Positions 31,701 to 41,407 of a stretch of DNA of 64,000 bases are shown piece by piece. The notes below the pieces were generated by a model. It made no database searches, was not told the origin of the DNA, and saw only the letters and a program-made list of their open reading frames with translations. The position numbers and the translations under genes are program-made. The stretch is from Bryopsis sp. KO-2023 (taxonomy: Eukaryota > Chlorophyta > Ulvophyceae > Bryopsidales > Bryopsidaceae): contig BSYQ01000013.1 in NCBI GenBank assembly GCA_030272585.1, positions 2,356,001 through 2,420,000 on the forward strand, read 5' to 3'. Position 1 is the first letter of the stretch. The number at the start of each line of letters is the position of its first letter.

Positions 31701-32166
31701 CAGAGATAGGACTTGGGCCAAAATTCTGGTCCGGCTACGGTCCGGTCCGGTTACGGTCGAGTTACGGTTCCGTATTACGGCCGTAACTCCGTACCGTAAC
31801 CGGAGTAATATGTTGTTTTTACGGTACGGAACAGGTACGGTATAGCTACGGTAGCCCCTAAATCATCGTGAAGTAGTGTGGTTCAGTGCTAAAGCGTTAG
31901 GCTGTAGTCTGTAAGGTCGTGGGTTCGAATCCCCCTGGGTTCCTTTGGGTTCTCGGGACCCTGCGGGGGTTACTATTTACGGTTTACGGTTGGTACGGTG
32001 GTTACGGTCGGTACGGTCCGGTACCGGAGCAGTACGGAGTGGTACGGTGGTCCGGTTCCGAGCACGAAAACCACTCCGGTCCGGACCGTAACTACCGTAA
32101 CCGTAAGTGACCGGAGTGGGGTTACGGTACGGTTTACGGTACCGTAACCGGAAAGTCCTATCTCTG
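31701..32166. mobile_element. hAT-type MITE with tRNA-like segment
   Basis: A 466-bp element with 14-bp terminal inverted repeats (CAGAGATAGGACTT and complement, one extra A on the right side) and an 8-bp target duplication GCGCCGCC (31693-31700 and 32167-32174). An 8-bp duplication with CAGAG-type ends is the hAT signature. The interior is made of many TACGGT/ACCGTA motifs in both orientations and contains a tRNA-like stretch at 31871-31943. It has no coding capacity and must be moved by a hAT transposase encoded elsewhere. Confidence 0.85.
31871..31943 (+). other. tRNA-like sequence inside the MITE
   Basis: It has an A-box-like TGTGGTTCAGTGCT, an imperfect anticodon arm with loop CTGTAGT (GTA anticodon, tyrosine-type), and a good B box GGGTTCGAATCCC. 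The acceptor stem does not pair, so it is not a functional tRNA. It resembles the tRNA head of a SINE. Confidence 0.45.
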
Positions 32167-32296
32167 GCGCCGCCACTCCTGTGTGCGCGACGATTGTTCT
32201 TATCACCGCCAGCGCCTCCTGTGCACCCCTGAGCTCCTCGCGCAATGCGCGGTTTTCTTCTTCCAACTCGAGAATTCTTTGGTCGCGGGGATCCAT

Positions 32297-32517
32297 GTTC
32301 GATACACTGAACAATTGTGCTTTCCCCTTAGGTTTATTCGTTTCTTTGTTTGTTTGATGTAATTGATGTGTTCTTTCGTGTAGACGTTGTGTTAGTGGCG
32401 TCAAATCGTGTTGGGACGTTGTGTTGGCGGCGTCAAATCGTTTTGAAACGTTCTTTTTAAAGCGATTTGGTGTTGTGCGATGTGTTTTTCTTGGTGTGAA
32501 TCAAACTTCGAGACAGA
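32297..32517. promoter_or_regulatory. Divergent promoter region between cassette B G and H genes
   Basis: A 221-bp gap between the two ATGs with blocks conserved relative to 7866-8108 (TTAGGTTTATTCGTTT, GGGACGTTGTGT, TTTAAAGCGATTTGGTGTTG). Confidence 0.45.
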
Positions 32518-32931
32518 ATGGCTCCAAAGAAGTCCACGCAAGCTGAGGAACTGTCGAGTTTGAGGGCGGCGCTTGAACCGATGATGGCTCGAATCACGGG
32601 GTACGAAAAAGATGAAAAGGTCTGGGCGGCAGAGCAAGCGCTGGAAAGTCGCATCGAAGGTTTTAAAAAAGAAAAGATCGAACAGGCTAAGGTCACGGAA
32701 GCGCTAAGGGCTGAAAAGGAGTCGCTGGCGAGAGACGTGTTAGGGATAGTAAAAGTGTCTTACGACGACCTAAGCCGTAGTTTATATAGGTTCCAACCTG
32801 AGTCGGACGCAGCGAAAGGAAAGGAGCCTAAAAATACCAAAAGGAAAGCCGCTGAAGGTGATAGGAGTGAAGGGAAAGAAAAGCGGCCGATGGTCCAGAA
32901 AAAAAGAGCGTTGGATGAAGGGAAAGAATAG
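32518..32931 (+). CDS. Cassette B coiled-coil/KEKR protein (H-type)
   Basis: A 137-residue paralogue of 8109-8645. Starts MAPKKSTQAEELSSLRAALE and keeps MARITGYEKDEKVW, a coiled coil to about residue 90, and a single GKEKR-type basic tail (GDRSEGKEKRPMVQKKRA). The A copy has three tail repeats, so tail length varies between copies. Transcribed away from the zinc-domain gene. Confidence 0.65.
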   Translation: MAPKKSTQAEELSSLRAALEPMMARITGYEKDEKVWAAEQALESRIEGFKKEKIEQAKVTEALRAEKESLARDVLGIVKVSYDDLSRSLYRFQPESDAAKGKEPKNTKRKAAEGDRSEGKEKRPMVQKKRALDEGKE

Positions 32932-33067
32932 CGGGTGGTGTTAGCCGCTTGATGGTTTTGTTTGGTTTTTCGCGTGCGGTATGTATGGGTTGGTTTGGGT
33001 TTTTCGTATGGGCTGTGGGTTTGTTTTGGTTTTCGTTGGTACTAATTGTTTTTTTTTTAACATAAGT

Positions 33068-33577
33068 TAAGTGTCTGGTGGTGATACGAATAAAGGCCGT
33101 GAAAAAGCATAAACACAAAGTCTAACATTAACACAATCACGAACTCAAGCACAAACGAATCAAAGCAAACCAAAAATTACATACATAGAAGCTTGAGCGT
33201 GTATTGCAAGTAGATACAAAAAACAGTCCAAGGAGAAATAACCAAGGATATCATCCCAAAACGAAACCAAAACGCATCCGCGGAGAAAGGCAGGAGGGGG
33301 CAGAAGGACAGGAGGGGGAAGATAAGTGTCTGGTGGTGATACGAATAAAGGCCGTGAAAAAGCATAAACACAAAGTCTAACATTAACACAATCACGAACT
33401 CAAGCACAAACGAATCAAAGCAAACCAAAAATTACATACATAGAAGCTTGAGCGTGTATTGCAAGTAGATACAAAAAACAGTCCAAGGAGAAATAACCAA
33501 GGATATCATCCCAAAACGAAACCAAAACGCATCCGCGGAGAAAGGCAGGAGGGGGAAGAAGGACAGGAGGGGGAAGA
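33068..33577. repeat. 255-bp tandem duplication
   Basis: Two nearly identical copies of a 255-bp segment starting TAAGTGTCTGGTGGTGATAC (from 33068 and 33323). The second is followed by the hairpin at 33580. Open frames inside are not coding. Confidence 0.85.
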
Positions 33578-33579
33578 GT

Positions 33580-33614
33580 CCAAATCGCAGATTTGGAAAA
33601 GCGGGGTGGTCTAA
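33580..33614 (+). other. Hairpin followed by CTAA, possible Helitron 3' end
   Basis: A perfect 7-bp stem (CCAAATC-GCA-GATTTGG) is followed 14 nt later by CTAA, the general form of a Helitron 3' terminus (hairpin then CTRR). A near copy lies at 1412-1428 but without CTRR. The downstream base is C rather than the usual T, so this is tentative. Confidence 0.3.
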
Positions 33615-33721
33615 CAGGAATGGCGCGGTGGACCCGATAATGTACTTTCAATTTGCGACCAATAGAACCCCCAGAAAGCAAAATAAACAGTGAACCAAAA
33701 ACAGTCATAGGCAAAGGTGCA

Positions 33722-33952
33722 TCAGGTGGACGAGTCGATCAACGATAGACAGCAACGAACAAAGGTACTCATAATCTGACCAAAAAAAAAAGCCAAAGCG
33801 AAAGAAGTCGAAATATCCTCGACGATAGCTGTCTGCCTTAATAAACTCTCTAAAAGTTCTTGGCGAATAGCCGTAGTTTCACTAGAAAAAGGCGCACAAT
33901 CGAAATGATCCAACAAACTTTGAATCTGTATTAAACCAGTTTCCGCTTCCAA
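33722..33952 (-). other. Possible fragment of a membrane-protein gene
   Basis: A 76-codon frame with low-repeat composition and a hydrophobic stretch (ISTSFALAFFFGQIMSTF). Just after its stop, a one-base frame change gives another hydrophobic stretch (PMTVFGSLFILLSGGSIG). It may be a decayed or captured exon next to the hairpin at 33580. No family assigned. Confidence 0.25.
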
Positions 33953-34018
33953 ACGTTGAGCCTTTTCTTGGGGGCGGTTTGGGCAGTCAGGGTTTCATGC
34001 ATCAGCTCAGGCCAGGCG

Positions 34019-34349
34019 GCTGGTCAGCAGGGTTACAACATGTTTGCTCAGCCGCTTGACCCCAGCCGCCGTCACCATCACAATTCAAGAAAGGAGCCTA
34101 CACCGTCTGGGCCTGGTTTTCTTGGGGGCGGTTTGGGCAGTCACGGTTTCACGGGTTGTTATCTGAGCGGCTTTCAAGAGGCGTGGTTGCCGCGAGTCAG
34201 TTTTTCTTGCTTCAGCGGCAGATGGTGTGTCGGCGATTGGTGGTTGTCGGCCGCTGGAATGTCGGCCGCTGGCTGATTTCCGCCAACATCGGTCAATCAT
34301 TATTAGTCACGGCATTACAATCACAGCATTACAATCACATTCACAGCAT
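34019..34349 (+). repeat. Right copy of ~332-bp direct repeat flanking cassette B
   Basis: Nearly identical to 23806-24138. It is preceded at about 33963-34018 by a rearranged mixture of the same family (TTCTTGGGGGCGGTTTGGGC, then a piece matching 23664-23690), showing that the repeat has recombined. Confidence 0.8.
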
Positions 34350-35254
34350 TAACAGCCGGCGACCCCACTTCGATTGACCATAATTAGTTCCCCCCCCCCC
34401 CCCCTTTTTGTTAGTAACTGTGCTGGTTATTACAAGGTAGAGATATCCCTCTCTCTAAAACAATCTGGAGTGCAATTTGAAAAACTGGTTTCCCTTACCC
34501 TATCTTGTGTGACAAACCCCCCCAAAACAACTCTGACTGCAAAGGGGTGTCAGCCCCAAAAACTACCATATCAAAACCAAAAACCAACAAAAAAAAAGGG
34601 GCATGTCTGTGGCCAGGATGGCCAAGGAGCCCCAGGAAATATTCAATAAGCCACAGAATCGAAAATAGAACACTGGAACCACGAAGGTGTGCTAGCATAT
34701 TTTCGGCCAGACCTCCGTGCCCCCCCAGCTCTTTCGCTGTTTTTGAAACAGCAAAAGAAAACATCTCGACTATGAAAACATGCAAGTCCTCCCAGGAATC
34801 CCACCTCCTCTCTGACTTGCTCAGGTCTTTCCAAAATGGCAATCTGTAGCGTTGACCGACCATAAATCAAGATCTCATGAGCCACCGGAAACAGAAATTG
34901 TCCCACCAAATTTCGCCATGCATTCAGTATGTATTCTGAATTCATATTGTACTTGATACAAATTGGCTGCTGGGAATTCTAGGAGGAGCCTAGGGATGGT
35001 GTCGCCGAACAGCTACTGACATAAGCACTGAAACTCAAAACATCTGGCAGCCCCAACTCCTTTACTGAACGAATTGACTCAGCGGAGGTCATTCCCTATC
35101 TGGAACTCCCAGCAAGCAAGCTTTCCCCCTTTGCAGCAACATCATAAAAGAACCGAGCCTCCACTAACTATGGTCTATTTAGGCCATGCATTATATACCC
35201 TCCCCTCAAAAATAGCTCAACAAAATGTTCAACAAAACCCGAATCCAATGCTTG
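34350..35254. other. Region without a recognisable gene
   Basis: Downstream of the CoA-transferase stop codon. A poly-C tract (about 34390-34404) is present. I see no supportable gene. The proximal part is probably the 3' UTR of the minus-strand gene. Confidence 0.5.
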
Positions 35255-38200
35255 TCACAACGAAAACACTCTCGAGTCCATCTGCTTGAGTCTTGGCGAA
35301 ACCGCTGGCCTGAATTCCATTTGTCCGATCACGTCTCTTTCCAAGTCGATGCCTGGAGCTATTTCGACGATTTCAGGACCAACGCCTTCCACCAATCGGA
35401 GCACCGCTCGTTCAGTGACATACAAAATTGACCTGCCCCTTGCCGAGGATGCAGCGAATGTTTTCTCTTTGACAGCCTTGCAAAACTTCTTCATTCGGCC
35501 TTCCCTCTGGATATTTATCCGGCCCCCATCCACATCAACCTATTACAATATCAAAAAAGTTTCAGGAGTGTGCCTTGGGAAGTCTGTCATACATTCAACT
35601 ATTGTCAGCACCAGATATTTTGCAATTATTATTATTTTTTTCCGTTAAGCTCTGAGTAAGCTACAAAAAGAAATGGGGCAAATGGAAGGGATGATGAAAA
35701 TGGGGCTTTCTAGAGACCCCTCCTAGCGAACAGGACACGAATCAATCCTACAATTAAACATCTGCCCATGGAATCTGCATGGGCATATTTTTTTATTTTT
35801 TTTATTTTTTTTTGGGGGGTGATGATTTAGATATTAAGGCCCGAAGTTGAACAGTTTGAGCTCTCACCTTCAATCCCCCGCTTGTGTGACAACCCATGAA
35901 CACGACCTGTTTGGATGACTGACTAATATCGATGAATCCGCCGCAGCCAGGCATTCGACCAGGACCAAAATTCGAAACATTCACATTTCCTTCCTTGTCA
36001 ACCTATATGGATCCATCCACACCAATCAATTCAGCCTGAATATTTCAAAGGGTATCTTCTTGGTTCATTTTTATATATTTCCTCTTACCTACTCGTTGTA
36101 TGTCAGCCAGTCAGGACTATATGTGAGGTGCTGTTTCAGTGGTGGTGCTATGAAAAAGCAAAGGTGTTTTTTTGTTTACCTCTGCCATTCCAAGAAAAGC
36201 AATATCAATGCCCCCTCCATTGTAGAAGTCCAAAATTGTGCTGCACACCATGTGGGCTGCAGCATTCTGCCCAGTCCCAAATTCCAAACCCCCACGTGGA
36301 AACCCACCCATCACTCCAGCCTCCGTAGTCATAACAATGGATTTGCTGGCAGGGTTTTGCTCCCCATGTGTTGCAACCATCACAGCTACACCCTGCAATT
36401 TTACATAACATTAAAAAATTCCCTGTTGGAGAAAAGAAGCGATATGTCCCTGGAAAAATAAAATTCAATCGAAACGAACCCTGCCCGAGTGTTCAATACT
36501 TGATCCAATTTTTTTCAAATGCCCAAGAAATATTGCCAGAAATGTTCTGACATATGTAAATCAGACAGAGTTGAGAAAGCTTTTGACCCTCATTTATTCA
36601 CCCCTCCTTTTTCTTTCTTTGTTTTTTTGACCGTCATAGTGCCCAACCCCTCAAGAAAAAATGCTGGAAATACCTCAGGCATTCCGACTCCCAGATTGAC
36701 GACGGCCCCGGCTTTGGGGATTTCGAAAAAGGCCCTGTGTGCAATTATTTTTCTCTCTCCCAGTGGCAGGGGTTTGATTCCCCCCACCGGAGCCCTCAAT
36801 TCCCCAGAAAGAGAAGGATCATAAATGTCACTTTTCAAAGTTTGCAAATGGAGATCGGGCGCTGGTGCAACGACTACCTGCACCAGAAAAATGCACACAT
36901 ATGTATATTATTATTTACATCCTGTATTTATACATACTATTTATTCTTCCAGAGATGCTTTCTTGTTTGTGCAAGAAACACACAACCGCCCCCCCCCCAG
37001 CTTTTAGAAAACTGTTGTGTAGCAAAGCAAACACAAAACCCCAAACCATTCAGATTCTGAAGACACCCTCACATGTCCCCACACCCTCAAAACACAACGA
37101 GCTCGGTCCACTCACCTTATCGACCAATGCTCCTGGAATGTGAACGGCTCGGGTGGGCAGAGTGCCTCTGTCGCACACTCTCTCCACTTGTACAATGACC
37201 GTGCCTCCAGAATTGTGCACTGCAATCGCCTGTTGTGGTTGATTAAAAAACAGGGTTACAACCAACACCACAACAATGAAACGACAACGCACATTCCATC
37301 AACTTGCCTTTTTTTTTGGGGGGGGGGGAGTGTTTCGGAGCAGAACAGTATTGCACACCTTGTTGAGTTGGTCAAGATACAAGGCCTCTTTTTCGAAGCT
37401 GATATTTCCATCCAGGTCTGCGGTGGTTCCCCTCAACAGAGCAACATGGACCGCTTTTGGAGCTTTGTACCAGAGCCTCAATTCACCACCAACCCTCACC
37501 AACTCCACCATGTTTTCCGTCGTGATGGAATTTTTCTTGCCACCCTACCTTTCAGAAGAGACAGAGCAAAACAACACGCGTCTGGAAAAGAATGATAAAG
37601 AGTTCACGCTCGATGGTCCCCAAGAAGTCATTACCAAATTTTTTGGTCTGACGCTTGTTGAAGGCTCGATACAAAATCAGGGAAATCAGGGAAATTTCTC
37701 AAGGGGTCCTCGAACGCTTGGTTTCGAAGTTAAAAAACACTCGATATTGTGCTGCTTGACTCCAAAGGAAGCACCTCTTTGCCACCGTTGTTTATTCTCC
37801 AAATTCCTACCGTTTCACGAGGGTCGACATAAGTTCCCATTCCAATTCTGGTGATTGGCCCGAGCCGCCCAGCACCAGTATCACGAAGCATGTGGGCAAC
37901 TAAGCGATATTAACCAACAAAACATAATCACAACTATTATACATAAAACATGGTCGGTTTTCATTGAGGTGCAGGAAAGAGAGAAAATCGTCATTCCTGA
38001 TTTACAGGATTCCATGAGTTAAAAAAAATTGCAATAGTTTGTACGCGAGCTCAACATTTTTTCTCCTATCAAAAAAAAACCCAAAACTAATAAATATATT
38101 TATATATGATGTTGTCACACACATAACAAAAAAGCACCACAAAACCCACCGCATCCAAAAGGGAAATTCCATGCTTGTATTTTCTCGTCTTGCACCAACT

Positions 38201-38907
38201 TCACCAGCCCGGGGGTGGTGCCAGCCCAAGCAAACACCAACGCTTTCAGCAATCCTTCTTTTGCCAGCACATCGAGGCCCCTTCCCTTTCCATTCCCCAC
38301 CACAATGGGAGTGATGAGCGTCAATCCCTGAGGCTTTCGAGTCTGGTTGAATCTGGCGCCGATGGCATTTATCAAAGCTTCTGCACACCCTGCAGAAACA
38401 AACCCCGAGGCCTGCAGCAGAGAATTTAAAATAAAAATTTCAGAAAGGGTTTGGTTTGTGAATGATTCAGGGAATAGCTGAAAGTAATAAATTTACTTTT
38501 CTTGGATGTATGCCTAAATAAATTTACCTTGTGCTTGTGTAAAAATCGTTGTCCAGGGAACCCCCCCCCAATCGAAAATCATACTTTCCGGTTCATGTAT
38601 ATGACGTCTTCTAGAATACCGTTACGAAGACGTCACGTTTTTCTGACGAACGTTACGCGAGCCCCGACCCTCGTCTCACCGTTATCCAGTCTCCATCCTT
38701 CACCAAAAGCGCCGCCTCTTCCGCGGTGATAAACTTATTCTCTGTTTCGCTCGTCCCCGGTTCGTTTCCCATGACGTCGTTCGAGGCAGGTGACGACCTC
38801 GCGGCCTGGTGTTTGAGTACTGCACCATCCTCCTCCTCCTCGGCTTTCCTCAGACCGCCCCCTGAATCTAAATGCTGCTGCAGTATCGACAGCCTTCGAT
38901 ACGCCAT
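35255..38907 (-). CDS. Propionate/acetate CoA-transferase (family I, YdiF/Pct-like), nine exons
   Basis: It transfers CoA between short-chain acyl-CoAs and acids such as acetate and propionate. Exons: 38680-38907, 38150-38411, 37811-37899, 37359-37544, 37116-37229, 36674-36877, 36180-36392, 35868-36002 and 35255-35539. All junctions are GT-AG and keep frame, giving about 571 residues. Family motifs in order: FITAEEAALLVKDGDWIT, then ASGFVSAGCAEALINAIG, GNGKGRGLDVLAKEGL, AHMLRDTGAGRLGPITRIG, ALLRGTTADLDGNISFEKEA, VVVAPAPDLH, VVNLGVGMPE, MTTEAGVMGG (the E of ExGxxG is the expected CoA-thioester glutamate), DFYNGGGIDIAFLG, VLYVTERAVLRL and IAPGIDLERDV. Bacterial relatives are near 520-530 residues; the extra is a ~56-residue N-terminal extension without a clear targeting signal. 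The frame stays open upstream of the chosen ATG, so the start is less certain. Confidence 0.88.
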
Positions 38908-39724
38908 CGATTCCGCTTGAAGAAGCAAACTCGCCTGCAACAGTTCACGACGGGACGGATTTGGGTAGGGAGGCCAGCCCGAATGGCTCTCCGGACAATC
39001 TAGGAACTGGTTTCGATAGGAACAGTCGTTTCAAACACGAAACACGAGCAGCACCAGTAGTTCTGTAGTTCTGTTTGAGGCAGACTTCGATCGCTGAAGA
39101 CGTGGCTCTTGCGTGCACACAGGACTGCTTTGTTGCAAATTTGATTTTACCGTCCCACACACACGCTTCTGCAGACAAATTCAATCAAAGTCATTGAAAA
39201 GTATCATGCCAGTTGTGGGAACTGTTGTGTCAAACTTGCTTGGAGAGTTTTTTGGGTTGGTTGTCCTGGACTGTGGAAGCCTGAGAGGAATTGCCTGAGT
39301 GATTTTGAACTAAACATTTAAAATCTCAATTTGGGGTTTTAAACAATGTCCTTGTCAAGATCAACAGGAGGGCTTGGGCCTTCGCAGCTGTGATTTTTTT
39401 TTTTTTTTTGGTCTGTTCTGTTTTCGAAAACAATGTTTTTTGGGGGATTTCCAGGTGCCTCCACTCAGCAACGCGCATCTGCTCTGCACCTTCACCTAAT
39501 GTCCCTCACTTCTTACGTGAGCCGTGTCACACATCCAGCCTGATCGCGAGTGGGAAAACTGGCAAGGGTTTCTGACTGACGGCCCAACAGCGAGCCTTTC
39601 ACCACCCAGAAAAAAGACAGGAGGGGAAAAAAAAACAGAAATACAGCAAGTGTTAAAAGAAACGCACGAACGCGAGACGCGAAAACGTACGGAGCTGAGG
39701 CTGCGACGGTGAATTGCCAACAAA
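38908..39724. promoter_or_regulatory. Shared upstream region of the CoA-transferase and malic enzyme genes
   Basis: 817 bp between divergent start codons. It must hold both promoters and 5' UTRs. A T-tract (39393-39408) and purine-rich leader sequence before 39725 are visible; no clear TATA box was identified. Head-to-head placement of two carbon-metabolism genes could allow co-regulation; this is inference. Confidence 0.4.
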
Positions 39725-41407
39725 ATGGCGAACGGAAATAGAGAATTCCAAAGGACCAAGTCCATGCAGTTGTGCGAGGATGAGGGTTCGGCACCGTTGA
39801 TCTGGAATCCCGTGCTGAATAAAGGAACGAGTTGGACACGAACCGAGAGAGTTACGAAGAAAATCATCGGCCTTTTGCCCCCCGCCGTGGAAACTCTCGA
39901 CCTGCAGGCTGCACGAGTGATGCATCAACTCCGAGAGCAGGAGAAACCGATCAACAAGTATCGGATCCTGAACGAACTCGCCGCGTCGAATCAGACCCTG
40001 TTCTATAAAGTACTGATGGACAACCTCGTGGAGCTGCTTCCGATTGTATACACCCCCACTGTCGGTGAGGGATGCATGAAATATGGTCGCTTGTACCGGT
40101 CTCCTTTGGGGATGTACTTTTCGGCTTTCGAAGACAGAGGTCACTTCCGAGAGATGCTCGATAACTGGCCATCGGACCACGTCGAAATTATCGTCGTCAC
40201 TGACGGGGGCAGGATCTTGGGTCTCGGAGATTTAGGGACGAACGGAATGGGGATCAGCGTTGGGAAAGTCTCGCTGTACGTGGCTGGAGCGGGTTTTAAT
40301 TCGGACTACGCTATGCCGGTCTGTCTGGATTGCGGAACCAACAGAAAGGAAATGCTCGACGACCCTTTCTATTTGGGGGCCAAAAGAGAGAGGCTCCAAG
40401 GGAAGGAGCACCTGGAGGTGGTTCGAGAATTTTGCATGGCTGTGAAGGACAAGTGGCCCAACTGCTTGGTGCAGTTTGAAGATTTTCAGACTGACAAGGC
40501 TTTCGCCATTCTGGATGACCTCAGGGATGAGCTGCTTTGTTTTAACGACGACATTCAAGGTACAGGAGCTGTGGTCCTGTCTGGGTTTATCAACGGAATG
40601 AAGGTGCAGAAAACGGAGCTGAAAGATGCCCGAGTCGTTTTCTTTGGGGCGGGTAGCTCCGCATGTGGGGTTGCAGGCATGATCGCCACTCTGCTCCAAG
40701 TCGAGGGCAAATTGACCAAGGAGGAGGCTTACAAAGCCATTTACCTGGTCGACAGCAAGGGTTTGATCACCAACACTCGTGGGGACACCCTGGCAGATCA
40801 TAAGGTCCCGTTCGCCAGAACCGATGGAACCCCAGACATGAAGAGCTTGGAAGACATCGTCAATTTCGCCAAGCCTCATGCTCTTTTCGGCCTCTCGGGG
40901 TCGGGCCCAGCTTTCACGGAAAACATCATCAAGGCGCTGTGCGATCACTGTGAGCGCCCCTTGGTGTTCCCCCTGTCGAACCCCACCTCGAAGGCCGAAA
41001 TCACTGCCGAAAACGCCATCCACTGGTCGAAAGGCCAATGCATTTTTGCGGCCGGCTCCCCTTTCCCACCTGTGGAGTATAACGGAAGGACCATCGTCCC
41101 TGGCCAAGCAAACAACGTGTTCATTTTCCCGGGGGTGGGTTTCGGTGCGGTGCAAGTCAAGGCAAAGAGCGTAACGGATGAAATGTTGGTCACTTCGGCA
41201 AAGGCATTGGCCAGCACCGTTCCTAAGGAGGATTTGGACCAGGGCAGAATTTACCCCGAAATCAAAGACTTGAGAAGGATTTGTGCTAAGGTGGCTGCTG
41301 AAGTCGGGGCGACTGCCATTAGGCAGGGGGTTGCTCAGCTTGAAAAGAAACCTCTCAGTATGGGCGCCCACATGGTTACAAGAATGTGGACCCCTGGCAA
41401 TGAGTAA
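39725..41407 (+). CDS. Malic enzyme (oxidative decarboxylase), intronless
   Basis: Converts L-malate to pyruvate and CO2 with reduction of NAD(P). Full length at 560 residues, typical of eukaryotic malic enzymes, in one exon. Visible motifs: YTPTVGEGC (residues ~109-117, with the catalytic Tyr), GRILGLGDLGTNGMGISVGK (~165-184), the metal-binding FNDDIQGTGAVVLSG, the nucleotide-binding VVFFGAGSSACGVAGM, LVDSKGLI, PLSNPTSKAE and GQANNVFIFPGVGFG. No obvious targeting peptide, so it may be cytosolic. NADP versus NAD preference cannot be settled from the motifs read here. The ATG is preceded by GCCAACAAA, and the upstream frame is purine-rich leader. It is divergent from the CoA-transferase gene. 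Confidence 0.95.
   Translation: MANGNREFQRTKSMQLCEDEGSAPLIWNPVLNKGTSWTRTERVTKKIIGLLPPAVETLDLQAARVMHQLREQEKPINKYRILNELAASNQTLFYKVLMDNLVELLPIVYTPTVGEGCMKYGRLYRSPLGMYFSAFEDRGHFREMLDNWPSDHVEIIVVTDGGRILGLGDLGTNGMGISVGKVSLYVAGAGFNSDYAMPVCLDCGTNRKEMLDDPFYLGAKRERLQGKEHLEVVREFCMAVKDKWPNCLVQFEDFQTDKAFAILDDLRDELLCFNDDIQGTGAVVLSGFINGMKVQKTELKDARVVFFGAGSSACGVAGMIATLLQVEGKLTKEEAYKAIYLVDSKGLITNTRGDTLADHKVPFARTDGTPDMKSLEDIVNFAKPHALFGLSGSGPAFTENIIKALCDHCERPLVFPLSNPTSKAEITAENAIHWSKGQCIFAAGSPFPPVEYNGRTIVPGQANNVFIFPGVGFGAVQVKAKSVTDEMLVTSAKALASTVPKEDLDQGRIYPEIKDLRRICAKVAAEVGATAIRQGVAQLEKKPLSMGAHMVTRMWTPGNE

Larger units (their letters stand above)
30647..32296 (-). pseudogene. Cassette B zinc-domain protein (G-type), interrupted by a MITE
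   Basis: A paralogue of 6870-7865. The ATG at 32296 opens with MDPRDQRILELEEENRALRE (leucine zipper). A 466-bp hAT-type MITE (31701-32166) interrupts after about 40 codons. The rest runs to 30647. The middle is expanded in SQPAPPPGISQP-type repeats and acidic TEIA repeats. The Cys/His domain has CFLC, CTKHSVC, CIDKWWVLKSL and PCHVC, and the end has DFDEMPTDYHGEWWY. Counting one copy of the 8-bp target duplication, the flanking exonic sequence totals 1,176 bp, a multiple of three, so the gene was in frame before the insertion. Unless the MITE is spliced out, this copy is disrupted. Confidence 0.7.

Noticed and set aside
31871-31943. Functional tRNA-Tyr gene
   Set aside because: The acceptor stem does not pair and the anticodon stem has a mismatch; best described as a tRNA-like relic.
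36760-36800. tRNA B-box-like GGGGTTTGATTCCCC
   Set aside because: It lies inside exon 6 of the CoA-transferase, where the reverse strand encodes conserved residues. No A box or cloverleaf.
40232-41371. 379-codon antisense frame opposite the malic enzyme gene
   Set aside because: It mirrors the sense gene's codon structure and has no domain motif; the sense strand has every malic enzyme signature.
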